From the NCBI GenBank assembly GCA_942159475.1, contig OW804098.1, positions 80,531,178-80,595,177 on the forward strand: 64,000 nt of DNA, in the 5' to 3' direction. The notes beneath the pieces are model-generated. The model saw only the letters and a list, made by a program, of their open reading frames with translations, made no database searches and was not told the DNA's origin. The position numbers and the translations under genes are program-made. Below, piece after piece: positions 12,456-23,220 of this stretch (position 1 is its first letter; the number at the start of each line of letters is the position of its first letter). Source of the stretch: Sthenelais limicola (Eukaryota > Annelida > Polychaeta > Phyllodocida > Sigalionidae).

Positions 12456-13700
12456 AAAGTACAAAGTAAATGTGCCAAGAGTTGAATTGAATAAAGTTAT
12501 TTCACAAAGGTTAATTGAATAAAGTTATTTCACAAAGGTTAATTGAATAAAAGTATATTTTAAAAAAACCATTCTAAATTTTACGAGAAAGTTACAAACT
12601 ATTTAGCCTAGCCTAGCTGCTACTTTTTTGTTTTAACAACACTTTTTTTTATACCAACAACTTTTTTTCAACTGTCTTTTTTTACGACCAGCTTTTTTTA
12701 ACGACCAACTTTTTTTACGACCAACTTTTTTTGGACCAACTTTTTTACAACCAACTTTTTTACAACCAACTTTTTTTAAGACCAACTTTTTTTACGACCA
12801 ATTTTTTTTAAGACCAACTTTTTACGACTAACTTTTTTTCAACTAACATTTTTCTTTCCAACCAACATTTTTCTTTCCAACCAACATCTATCAATATGAT
12901 TGATACAAAACTGATTCCAGTTTTTAAATCACTGAGCTCCACATGCATTGTACAAACACACATTGAATTTGGAACAAATTTTGCGATTTAATTTTGACTA
13001 TATTTATCTGAAAAAAAATCTGTATTTTTGCTAATTCATATATTTCAGGACGCCCTCACAAAAAAACTAGACGGTGAAAACTATATTTTTTTCTTTTATA
13101 ACAAGAAGACACTCCCAGGCAGTATATATATTACAGTTTGAAAAAATCTATATCTGGGTTCTTGGTGAGAAATATGAATATGTTCCGAAAAGTCATCATC
13201 TTCCATAGGAACCAATAGTAAAAGGGTCAAAATGTTTGCCACCCCATATTTCAAAATCTAGACGGTGAATTGATTTTGAAATTCATATGGGGCCTTGGCC
13301 AGGTTGAACATTGTACAGGTTTAAGGCGTTAAGAAAGTGAATCGCACATTACATTTGTACAAGAAATCATAATACTGTTAACTAAATTTTGAATAAACTT
13401 ATTAGATAAAATGGCAAAACAGTGTTATGTTATTTATGCAATATTTGTACCACAAAATGTTCACATATAAGTTAAAATGTAAGCATGTTTAGGTAAATAT
13501 TCTGCATTTTCAGTTTAAGAAAGACTAAATTTCAGTAACTATAACTTGACATCGCACACAAATAATTGATCCTGAGAAGTTGTTTCCTTTGGAAACGCAG
13601 GGTATATACATTAAGTTAAACTGATTATAAAGTTAAATAGAAAAATGGTTGATTAAATCATTGCTTAACTTAATTATTAGTTAACTTATAACTTGTTATT
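12456..13700. repeat. Long dispersed or segmental repeat, copy B
   Basis: The counterpart of 980-2290, in the same orientation. It differs by small indels, has one rather than two 106-bp units, and has a local doubling of TTCACAAAGGTTAATTG near 12500-12545. It ends about 470 bases before the second glycosyltransferase-like gene. Confidence 0.85.
12665..12865. repeat. ACGACCAAC-T(n) minisatellite, copy B
   Basis: A degenerate array of ACGACCAACT/ACAACCAACT/AAGACCAACT units with T-runs. Its order of variants differs from copy A, so the arrays have changed since duplication. Confidence 0.85.
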
Positions 13701-14166
13701 TCCTAGCCACCAATACATACGTACAAGCCTGAGATACTACTTTACCTCCAGGTATTTACATAACCTTGAACTGAAAGATTTTCCCTGGAAAAATCATATC
13801 AAGATGAATATTAGAAAAAAAGCAGATTCATGGTTGGTTATAGTTCCAACTACCAATACACTTCTCCACCCAGAGCTCTGTCTCTAGCTTTTATAGAAGC
13901 CCAGTCCTTTCCTTTCCTGACCAAATGCATCTTTACCCTTCCGCAGACGTGTTAAAACCCATTGGCTGCGGGTGAATGCCTTATATGATGAGACAGACAC
14001 CAGGTGTTCGTCGGACCTTCTCCCATCCTCCCTTGGTTTAGCGAATGATTTCTGATGCAGAATTTGCCCAGGAATACAGTGGAACCCATAACAGGAACAT
14101 TGTAACTGTTTACATGTATCAGGCGGCATTAAGGCAGTAATTCAAGCACAGGCTGTTAAACATAAA

Positions 14167-15324
14167 ATGGAAATGAAATACTTGTTCTTTGGACTGTACG
14201 CCACACTCTTCATTGGGTTTTTCACATTCTATGCATACCAAAGTGGATACAACCATACTTTTAAAGGGTGGATTCTTTTGAGAAATAAAAGCACTACACC
14301 TGTTGCAAAAAGTAATACCAGCTTCTGTTTACCAAAACATTTTTGTGAGGATGAACGAGAATGGGACTTTAGAGTCATCCTTTTTGCATTTAATAGGATT
14401 GATTCACTTAGGAAATGCATGCGTTCATTGCAAAGCCTACAAATAGATGGACACATAAGTGCTTCTCTGCATATATGGATAGATGTTCCAAAGAATAGAA
14501 CACCACATATGCCAACTTATAATCTGGCCAAGGCTTTCAAGTGGAATCATGGGGAGACTTTTGTATATGTACATACTGAGCATGTAAATATTGCTGCTCA
14601 GTGGATATATACCTGGAGACCTAAAAAGGAAACAAAAGAATTGACTCTCATCCTCGAAAATGATGTTGATCTGTCACCATTTGCATTTAGATACTTACGC
14701 CATGTACGTGAAACTTATAAAAATGTCACAGACATTTTTGGGTACGCCTTGCACGAACATAGGTTACAAAAGGCTAATCTCACAAAAAGAGATTCAGTGT
14801 TCTTCAGAAGTGGTTATTCCACCTGGGGATTTGCGCCTCATCCAAAACATTGGAGAGCATTCCAGGACTGGTTTCAAAACATTATAAAAGATCCTAATTA
14901 TGATCCATCATTTCCAGAACTTGGTTTTACAGTAACAAATAGGTGGAACATATTCAAGAGACAGCGTACTACAGCAAGCATGTTACATGAAATGTATGGC
15001 TATAGATATATGAAAGATCATAATCTTGTTACCATATATCCCAATCTCTCAGCAGCAAATCTTACAAAAATGTCCAGTTTAAGTACAAATAGAAAAGAGA
15101 AAGGTGTTCATTACGTACGCAAACTCCACAGCCCTGACACAAGGTTAAAGGTCTGGCATGATGAATTCTACAATTTGCCTCCAAACCCAAAAAGATTTAA
15201 TTGGGCTGGAACTGAAATTAATCCTAATAAGAAGCAGAAGCAGAGGCAGAATTCAACAAAGATCAATTCAGGCAAAAAGTTGAAACAAAGGAAGAGAACC
15301 TTCTCTGGTCATAAGAAAACGTGA
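14167..15324 (+). CDS. Type II membrane glycosyltransferase-like protein, intronless, paralogue 2
   Basis: This 385-residue paralogue of the protein at 4149 has the same order of parts. A membrane segment spans residues about 5-24. The Cys pair stretch CLPKHFCEDEREWDFRV lies at 54-70. ILFAFNRIDSL follows, then the metal-site stretch ENDVD (164-168) before LSPFAFRYL. STWGFAPHPKHWRAFQDW and the end block VWHDEFYNLPP are shared. The first paralogue has EDDVD, so one acidic residue before the conserved DVD is Asn here; the DVD itself is kept. The tail is a 50-residue Lys/Gln-rich extension that is longer than in paralogue 1. Both frames are intact, which argues for two working genes. The fold assignment is by motif only; sugar and acceptor are unknown. 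Confidence 0.85.
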   Translation: MEMKYLFFGLYATLFIGFFTFYAYQSGYNHTFKGWILLRNKSTTPVAKSNTSFCLPKHFCEDEREWDFRVILFAFNRIDSLRKCMRSLQSLQIDGHISASLHIWIDVPKNRTPHMPTYNLAKAFKWNHGETFVYVHTEHVNIAAQWIYTWRPKKETKELTLILENDVDLSPFAFRYLRHVRETYKNVTDIFGYALHEHRLQKANLTKRDSVFFRSGYSTWGFAPHPKHWRAFQDWFQNIIKDPNYDPSFPELGFTVTNRWNIFKRQRTTASMLHEMYGYRYMKDHNLVTIYPNLSAANLTKMSSLSTNRKEKGVHYVRKLHSPDTRLKVWHDEFYNLPPNPKRFNWAGTEINPNKKQKQRQNSTKINSGKKLKQRKRTFSGHKKT

Positions 15325-16350
15325 AATAGCTTTTAGCAATCTAACAAAAAAATGTCATCATTGTTGAATCGTTACTTTTATCTAGCCTCTAACTACAACA
15401 TATTGTTGTACCAGATGTATAGAGCTATACATGGATATTAGTTATTAAAAATCCTTTCATTTGCCACTAAACCCAGCAATGCTACTCGGCAACATTACTT
15501 TGGGCCTTAACTCTCCCTACCAGGGATGTCAAGTTTAGGCTGTCAGAAATTTAGGCTCTGCTTGGTGAATATTGCTCATTATAATTTTGGCATTTATATA
15601 GTCACAACCCATATCGTCGCATTTATAAAAGGGAAGCTATCATAATGGGAATGAAGATTATTCTTGATGAATAGGAACACCTGAATGCGCACATGCGTAT
15701 TATGGTGGTGCTTTATTTAAAAAAAAGAATCAAATTTGTGAGTCAGGTGTGAGTTGATTTGCAAATATTGGTGAATTGTGTGTATTTCACTCATAAGTAC
15801 CTCTTTTATGATGAAAGGATCGTGTACCACACTCTGTGCATGTATTGTGTATACAACCATTCAATTAGATCTGATATATCATCTGTAAGTAATTATTTCA
15901 TTTCTTTGACTTGAATACTATGTAAATATGAAAATCTATTTGTTTGTTTGTTTGTTTATTGATAGCATTTCACTTTTGACAATGATAATTTTCAGCGTAT
16001 CCAAAATATTACAGAAAAATTAGCAGTCCAATCTCAAGTTACAATTATTACTTATTATTAGCATACATCAAATCATTTAAATCTTTAACATTATAGATAT
16101 ATATATAGCAACATTCTCAATACTTATATGCCATGATGGCACCCCCTGCTGGTTCGATTACATATCATATGGTACATAGCTATATCCACGTATGTGGCTC
16201 CCTCTGCTGATTCATTTACATGTCAATAATCTCTACGACAGTTTTCATGATATCAGGGTAGCTTAGATCTTCCATAATACTCTCTAACCAATAGTAGGGC
16301 TGCTTGTAAGATTTATAAAATAATCCCAAGTATTTTTATACATTTTCAAT
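15325..16350. other. Intergenic, no gene seen
   Basis: AT-rich. A (TTTG)n stretch at 15940-15960 followed by TTTATTGATAG may be the tail of another minus-strand LINE fragment. No exon was recognised. Confidence 0.5.
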
Positions 16351-16421
16351 ATAAGTAAGAAACAAAAACATAAAAACATAAAAATGGTTCGGGTTCTGGG
16401 CCCACAAAATATCTAGCATCC

Positions 16422-19309
16422 TTAGTATATCTCTTCGTTAGCTCTAAATTCAATCCATAATCTTTCTTTTATTTTAGCTTTAAAATTCGGCAGATCAGCA
16501 TTATTTCTCAATTCCAGAGGCAGATCATTCCAGAAACCATTCGATTTCGACAGATATGATCTGGATGTGTTTTCCTTCTTCCATCGATAAATTTCCACTC
16601 TCCTACCCATATTTCCTCTAATATCCATATCTATATCCCTAGCAACAAAGGAACCAGTCTTGTGTATCAAGGACAATACTCGACTCTTTCTTCTCAAATG
16701 TAATGGAAGCAGATCACATCTCACATGTATATTATAATTCGATATGTGTCCTTTAACATTGAGTAGAGTTCTCAGTCCCTTATTCTGGATCTTTTGTAAT
16801 CGTTGATGTATATTTTGTGGACCCAGATCCGTGCATATAATACAATTCTCCAAAATCGGTAACATGAAGGTTTTATACAGCGATATGGCAATATCAGGAC
16901 CAATAAACGGCAGAACTTTTCTGATTTTACTAACTTCGAAATAAGCTCTCTTGGCAGTATGGTTCACCATCTGTTCCATTCTTAGGCCTGAATCGATTAG
17001 TAACCCCAGATATTTAAATACCTGGGTTTCCTCAATTCTATCATTTTTTAATTTGGAATTTGGAATACGTTCATTTCTTCTTCTATTACCGTGTATACGT
17101 TGTGTTCTGGTCTTGCCAATATTAAGCTTGAGGCCATTATGTAGGCACCATTTCTCAAACTTATATATATCAGGCTGTAATTCGATTACATCATTTTCGC
17201 ATATTATATTTCTCCATAGCACACAGTCGTCCGCATATAATTGAACATTAGAGGAAAAATCCATCTCCAATAAGTCATTCATGTATAAAACGAACATTAT
17301 GGGTCCCAATATACTTCCCTGGGCTACCCCGGCAGATAGACCAATTTCAGAAGATATTTCATTATTTATTCGAACCGTCTGGGACCTATTCAAACAATAA
17401 TTTTTCAACAATTTTAGACCAGTTGAAAATTTTAAACCAAGGGCTTTCAGTTTCAATATCAACCTATTAAGATTAATCGTGTTGAAAGCCTTGGACAAGT
17501 CGAAATAAATCAAGTCAGTATTGTGACCATTATCTTTAGATTTTAACAGGTCCAAGGTAAGATGGCTTAGTGCAGTTTCTGTACCTTTTCCAGAGGTGAA
17601 TCCGTGCTGTTCTGGTATAATTATGTTATTTTCTATGAAGTACTCGTCAAGCCTTTCCTTCATGAATTTTTCAAAGATTTTACCAGCCAAAGATGTTATA
17701 GTAATGGGTCTGAGATTATCCAATTCAATTCAAATCCAATTCAAAGTTGTTCTTTTTCTTGGGAATGACTGTGCATGTGCCTCTCTTCCAGACATTAGGA
17801 TAATCACCACTAATCCTGATTTTATCAAGAAGAGCAGTAAAATTCCCAATATCACATAAGAGGCATGTTCTTAAGAATATGGTAGGTAGATCTATGTGTC
17901 CACTACTTTTGTTATTGTCCAAACCAACAATTTTTTTCCTAACCTCTTCAGGTGTGATTCCGTCCTCCCACGAAAACCTACTGTCCAAATTCACCAACTC
18001 AGGAATATTCTGTTGAGGAATAATCGTTGAGGTTATATTTGTAAAGAAGGTATTAGTAATATTAGCTGCAGCTTTTCCAGAGTAAGAAAGATCATCCTTT
18101 TTAACAATTTTAATTTTAGTTGATGTTTTTGAGGATGACTTAGTCGGGAAAATTTCAGACAAATGATCCCAAAATTTTCTACCATTGGCCGAATGCGTTC
18201 TCAAAATTTCAAGGGTAGCTTCTCTTTTAGATGAGATAAGTTTACTCTTCAGGATCTTTCTCTGAGCTTTAGCTATCTTCCAATCAATTTCTCTACCTGA
18301 TCTTTTAGCAAGTGTGAACAGTCGATTTTTCTCTCGTATCATTTCTTTTACATCTCTAGATACGTTTCCCTTATAGTTAGGTCAGATGACAATTTCTTTC
18401 TTGGGATATAACTTATTCAGTATTTTGATATACTTTTTACTAAGACTGTCCCAGTACACATCAACATCCATTTCACCCACAGGCACTGGGAGGTTTAGAT
18501 TGTGATCATCAATTTCTTGTCGGATATGTTCGACATTTAATTTCCTAGACAAACACCTAGTACTGATTTTTTTTACTTCGGTAGAGGAGGTCGATCTAAC
18601 TCTACTCTTTTTTATAACTACATATATTGGTAGATGATCAGATAATAATACATCCAGAGTACCTGACTTGTCTAAAAACCGACAATCACTCATTACTAGG
18701 TTGATGGTACTACTAGTGTTAGATGTGATCCTAGTGGGCTGATTAATCAATTGTATCATGTTAGAGGTTTGGAGATGACTGTATAAATTCCTCTTAGGTA
18801 CACTATTCTTTGAAATATCAATATTGATATCTTCCAGAAAGATCCTTTCGTACCCAAGATCAAAAATCGCTGTGTTACAAAGATCGCTGTAGTAGATGAT
18901 CAAGATCTGACATAAAATTAACCATGCTAGAGCTCGGTGGTCTGTATATGTTGCTTACTAGGATACGCTTCCTATGACCAGCTTTTATTACCACACTCAA
19001 GATTTCACAATGATCATTTATGTACGTTAGTTCATCCAGTATGGTCATGTCTATATAATCTTTACAATAAATTAATAGACCACCTCCTCTGTTTCTCTCC
19101 CTATCTAACCGTACCATTTTGTAACCATTTATTCTTAGTTGACAATCATATACACAGCTCGATAACCAGGTTTCACCTATACATACAATGTTGAATGTTC
19201 CATTTACAATCTCTAGGTGTATTTGATCTTTCTTATAGAAATAACTAGCCGCATTCAAGTAACAAAGTTTAAGACCCTTCAGTCTATCAATTTCAACTAA
19301 ACTATCCAT
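16422..19309 (-). pseudogene. LINE ORF2: endonuclease-reverse transcriptase, broken
   Basis: The frame starts at 19309 (MDSLVEIDRL) with an exo-endonuclease domain: IVCIGETWL, then YRPPSSS, then SDHLPIYVV as the catalytic His-containing end. The usual GDxN is changed to EDIN. The reverse transcriptase (about 17900-16900) shows DNLRPIT, the fingers block EQHGFTSGKGTETAL, GVAQGSILGP and the catalytic box YADD. The C-terminal part has WNDLPLELRN, typical of CR1/jockey-like elements. Three lesions are visible: a frameshift near 18875-18903, an in-frame TGA at 18382, and a frameshift near 17725 next to a GAATTGGAT micro-duplication. The reading is otherwise open, so decay is fairly recent. Confidence 0.92.
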
Positions 19310-19978
19310 TGTCTAGTCTCAAATACACGAAGAATCCACGAACCATATTAAAAACGGATTGTATGCTATTCGCGTGATAGCTTGAAAATCTGACTCTTCA
19401 GTACTCGCCAGAAAAGGCTATATTAGCCCTCCCAGCGGTTCCAGAGACAAAATACATGAGATTTGGCGGTCAATCAACACAAGAACAAGGCATACCTTTA
19501 ATTCCCCATATTCTAGTATCCATAATTTCAGAGAGAGCGACATTAATAAGGTGTCCAAAAGCGTTTTCAAGTGTTTTCAGAATCATGTCGGCCATACTGG
19601 TTCCGGTTTAGCAATGTCGTAAAATCAGCGAAAGATGTATACTATATAACAGCGTAACAATCTCAAATACCAAATTAACTCAGACATTACTTTGAGACAA
19701 TAAATCGTATAATCCTTGAGTGGCAACTCTCCTTTAAGCGAATATCAATTCAACGTATCGGAAGTTTAACATACAACATATAGTACTCATTTCCGGCAGA
19801 CAAGATGGCGGACCATAGTCAAAACAACTCTCACCCACGCCAAGGGTTATCGGGAATTACCTTAAATTATGCAAATAAACAGGTATTTCGAGTCATTATC
19901 TATAGTACCAAGAACCTGTATGTGCAAACCATCTCTCCGAGCTCTGTAAATGAAATAACAGTATTATATTATACCGTA
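19310..19978 (-). other. Spacer between LINE ORF1 and ORF2
   Basis: No open frame of note. Read on the minus strand, about 19797-19812 contains CCGCCATCTTG, the consensus core of a YY1 site. A related TGGCCGACAT lies at about 19590. YY1 sites occur in mammalian L1 promoters; whether this one acts as an internal start for ORF2 is inference. Confidence 0.5.
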
Positions 19979-21403
19979 TCAGTCAGTTTTATCCAAGCTT
20001 CGACTTGGTTTCGTTAAGTAGGTCATGGGTTCTGGCATGTTAAACAGCTGAGATTGTCCTTCACTATACTTGGTTCTGTTAAGCCTGACCGCAATGTTCC
20101 TAATCTTTCTGGCATTTTCCCTTGGTGTCGATGAAATGTGACCAAGTGATTTGCTTCTCACTTGATTTAATGTTGTAGATAGGAATCTCCTCATTCGGGA
20201 CTTCGGGATCGCCGATAGTTTGGTAGCGACCAGTGACTTGGAAAGCCTCTCGATATCGTCTTCATCGTTATCCACAGCGGTTCTGTTCTCCTCGTCTATC
20301 GGTTGAAGGACTGCAAACCTGGAGCCATTCATATTGGGGGTGATGGTGTCATCCTCAGGTTTCTCTGCTCTTTTAGCCTTGATTTTCCTTGGTGAGGGGC
20401 TTGTGAATCCGTCTGATCCCACAACATCGTGTTTTGGAGTTGGTTTAGCATATTTACATTTGAGCTCGTGGAATTTGTTTTCCTTTAGGGCACGTTGTAT
20501 CTCTCCCCTGATCTCCATGAGAATTCTCCCAAAAAGATTCTCTCCTTTCCAGCATCCTTCAGCCAACTGCCAGTTCCCGAGATAAACGCCTGCCCCCCAT
20601 TTCTTACTAGGGGTTGCTTCTATTAATCTCGTATTTCCAGTGTTAGCCAGCAGATGTGCAAGGTGATCGTCCCTGTAAAACTTACACCTGATAATGTCTT
20701 TCATTATATCCGTTTCTCTCTCTTTCCATTCCTTCGTCGTCTGTATTCTTTCACCCAAAGCTTTGATATCTCTGGGTTCAGCATGCTTAAGAATCTCAGG
20801 GGCTACGCTTGGTTTGCACATCCTGGCCTTCTTGTGTACAAATGCTTGTTCAGTACAGTTGAAGTCATAACCCTCGTATTCAATGTGGCAAGCAAAAAAA
20901 TTGCTCATGTAGGCATACTCGCCCTGGAAGGCTATCCCATCTTTCACGTCAACAACCTTAATACTGCCAGGCTGCATATCTTCACTTAGACAATTCAACT
21001 GTCTATGGTTGTACAACACACCATTTATTAGAACTCTGTCTCCTTTGGGTCTTGTTCTCATGGCATCAGCACCTTTGGTAATCGCATTAGCTGCTAGTAA
21101 TTTCATAAGACTTCTCCTCTTTTTTGTCTCGATCGTACAGAAGTCGTGGCAAAACATGTTGTCTGCATTCGGCCATTCTGCTCTGGGAAACATAGCATGA
21201 TCTTTGAAGCTTTTAGTTCCTTCACTAATGAATCTGTCCCTCATCGATTTGTGAAGCAAACGTACAACCAAAGGTGGTGCCGTTCTTCTATCTACAGTTT
21301 GGGTCTGCCAGTAGGCTGTATCAATGACACCTACCCATATATTCGGAAGAAAGATGGTCAAAATTTTGGTTGCAATATCAACAGGGCTCTCGTTGTCGTA
21401 CAA
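19979..21403 (-). CDS. LINE ORF1-like protein: RRM/CTD module fused to NADAR domain
   Basis: The open frame is about 474 codons. The first triplet is TTG and the frame continues upstream to a TAA near 21452, so the true start is lost. Residues 1-75 (PPLVVRLLHKSMRDRF) and 76-135 (RRSLMKLLAANA, VLINGVLYN) match the order of the RRM and C-terminal domains of L1-type ORF1 proteins, which bind RNA. Residues about 153-303 are a NADAR (YbiA-like) domain: FQGEYAYMSNFF, CTEQAFVHKKA with the conserved Glu185, CKFYRDDHL, TGNTRLIEAT, WGAGVYLG and GENLFGRILMEIR. Characterised NADAR enzymes act on N-glycosidic bonds or reverse guanine ADP-ribosylation. The position before WG is usually acidic; here it reads SKKWG, so activity may be altered. 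The last 170 residues are basic and unrecognised. Upstream traces (LVDPDGII in frame behind the TAA) show the N-terminus is decayed. Confidence 0.8.
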   Translation of the reverse strand: MYDNESPVDIATKILTIFLPNIWVGVIDTAYWQTQTVDRRTAPPLVVRLLHKSMRDRFISEGTKSFKDHAMFPRAEWPNADNMFCHDFCTIETKKRRSLMKLLAANAITKGADAMRTRPKGDRVLINGVLYNHRQLNCLSEDMQPGSIKVVDVKDGIAFQGEYAYMSNFFACHIEYEGYDFNCTEQAFVHKKARMCKPSVAPEILKHAEPRDIKALGERIQTTKEWKERETDIMKDIIRCKFYRDDHLAHLLANTGNTRLIEATPSKKWGAGVYLGNWQLAEGCWKGENLFGRILMEIRGEIQRALKENKFHELKCKYAKPTPKHDVVGSDGFTSPSPRKIKAKRAEKPEDDTITPNMNGSRFAVLQPIDEENRTAVDNDEDDIERLSKSLVATKLSAIPKSRMRRFLSTTLNQVRSKSLGHISSTPRENARKIRNIAVRLNRTKYSEGQSQLFNMPEPMTYLTKPSRSLDKTD

Positions 21404-21530
21404 CCCTCTATGAATATTTTCTATTACAACATGCGTGTCTTTATTTTGTTAAATAATACCATCAGGATCGACTAAAAAATAACATCCATGATGTAATCAT
21501 TTTCTTGTATCAAAAATATCTAAATCTAAA
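21404..21530 (-). pseudogene. Decayed N-terminal part of the LINE ORF1
   Basis: Upstream of 21403 the frame runs through THVVIENIHRG, a plausible first strand of the RRM, to an in-frame TAA near 21452. It then reads LVDPDGII. Further upstream the reading moves to another frame (ENDYIMDVIF). One stop and one frameshift thus separate the rest of the N-terminus. Confidence 0.55.
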
Positions 21531-21719
21531 TCTACAATCTGTGTCAGGTAGATGCAGAAACATCCTTGTGCAGATCGGATTGTGGCTAAATTGGGAGGAT
21601 TTGATTTCTATTTATTATATATGTAATATTGTAATATCAATCCATAAATTGGCAAGAAAAATTAAACTTAAATATTATATGCAATTGTGGTGGTTTCATA
21701 GATATCTTGTACCGGTATT

Positions 21720-22176
21720 CTACTTACGTATAGTTCGGAGTCCGAGCTGTCCGCTGGAGTAGTTCTCTCAGGCTGCACCAGTGGGCAGTGAGGGCTCGGG
21801 TTGTTCCGAAGAGACAACTCTTACGTAATCCGTCTTATTGATTTGTATTTTATCCAACTTATACTATGTAGTCCTTGTTTGTCCATCAACATGTCATCGA
21901 TTGTTCTTACTTTTATGTCAAAACCTGGATCTTATCTTCTCTCCTAGTGGTGCTAATCAATGTGTGTCTGTATCGTATGATTATTGCTGTTGGTATTGTT
22001 AAACCCTTTTAACACCGTTCTTACCCTTTTACACTGTCATTTATGTATAACAGTGGCTGGACCACTCAGGGTTGGTTTTAGGAGTTTCATGAATAAACGC
22101 TGTGCAACAGGTTAAACATCTCGTTCCGTGTTTATTTAGCTGAGAGAGTAAGCGAACCTGAGATCACTACACAATA
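21720..22176 (+). mobile_element. Possible solo LTR or LTR-like insertion
   Basis: A stretch unlike its surroundings, with GGTTGGTTTTAGGAG, then AATAAA at 22092-22097, then a U5-like end finishing TGAGATCACTACA. Similar ~40-base sequences flank it (21628-21670 and 22174-22213, sharing CTAAATTGGCAA-type words). No clean TG start or 5-bp target duplication was found, so the call is weak. Confidence 0.35.
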
Positions 22177-22514
22177 TTAATCACTAAATTGGCAAAAAAT
22201 CTAAATTTAAATTCATGCTGAATGAACTGAATGGTTGTAAAAGTTGATAAAGTTTAAAATGAGTTGCTTTAGGATGCTTTCCATGCCATCCATATGACAT
22301 CTGAGGTTAATTATTTTGAAACATTTGTCGGGGTAAGATTTTTATTAATATTCACAAATAAATAAGTTCAAAATATTTATATTCTACTGCAAATGCTTGC
22401 CAGACGTCTCTTTTTTCCCCTGGGTAAGAATTATTGTTTATGCATGATTCCTTGAGAAATACTGAATGATGAATTAACTCCAACGTTGATACATCCCACC
22501 TCGACGTTGGTATA

Positions 22515-22690
22515 CCCCCACCCGACGTTGGTATAGATAGATAGATAGAGCAATCTTTTATTTATCAAAAAACAGTTTACAGTGACAAATAGGTTGGCGG
22601 ACTTCTGGGAACCTATTTTGGAACTTCCCAGATCTTCCAGCCGCTCCCTTGATAGAAGCAAATTATCTAGAGAGAAGAATTAATACATAG
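22515..22690 (-). mobile_element. LINE 3' end fragment with (TATC)n tail
   Basis: On the minus strand the sequence runs into AAAAGATTGCTC and then (TATC)n at 22531-22549. This is the typical end of CR1-like LINEs: a unique 3' UTR followed by a 4-bp tandem repeat tail. CGACGTTGGTATA-type repeats lie just beyond. Confidence 0.55.
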
Positions 22691-22889
22691 TAATACATAA
22701 TAAGGTAAAAAGGCAAAACATATCTGAGAATATCAGATATAATCATAGGGACTTATTCTGTGATAAGTTGCATTTTTCGATTAATGGAATTGTGTTTTGT
22801 ACGAAAGATTATTCGTCTATGGTGAGTGAAATTCTTTACAAATAATTCCTAGTCACTGGAATTTGGAGATATGCTTTTTGATAAGGCCA

Positions 22890-23210
22890 TTAAATCAGAA
22901 CTAAAACGGTGCAGATTGTACAGAATTTGGCGAAAAGACTTATATATAGACTAGACAAACAAACAAATACAGACCAAGCCCATATAGATCTTTCACTGCC
23001 AAACCTGGAGATTAGGAGAGAAGCACATCTGTTGGAATTGGGTTTCCTCTGAGGGCCTTTGCAAGGGGGAGGGGAACAAGTTAAAGACAATAACACCCAA
23101 AACAGAGAGGGTTAGGAGATCATTTGTTTGTGAGGTACCAAGATTGTGAAACGGCTTGGCTCCAGAGCAGCAACTTTATCATGCATGAAGGAGTTTAAAC
23201 AATTCCTCAA
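22890..23210 (+). pseudogene. Relic of a LINE reverse transcriptase C-terminus
   Basis: Plus-strand frames give SLPNLEIRREAHLLELGF, then across frame breaks RVRRSFVCEVPRL, NGLAPE and KEFKQFLN. This order is common at the C-terminus of non-LTR transposon proteins (an xNxLP-type block, then FK..L). Several stops and shifts interrupt it. Confidence 0.45.
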
Positions 23211-23220
23211 CATGAGTATA

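Larger units (their letters stand above)
16350..21530 (-). mobile_element. Degenerate non-LTR retrotransposon (LINE), two-ORF type
   Basis: Read on the minus strand, the order is a putative ORF1 (RNA-binding plus NADAR), a ~670-base spacer, then ORF2 with apurinic-type endonuclease and reverse transcriptase. A 3' end follows with short TTTTTATG repeats near 16350-16385. The EN-RT layout and the tandem-repeat tail suit the CR1/L2/jockey group of LINEs rather than L1, which ends in poly(A). ORF2 is broken, so this copy is not autonomous. Joining ORF1 and ORF2 into one element rests on strand, order and spacing; no target-site duplication was identified. Confidence 0.8.
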
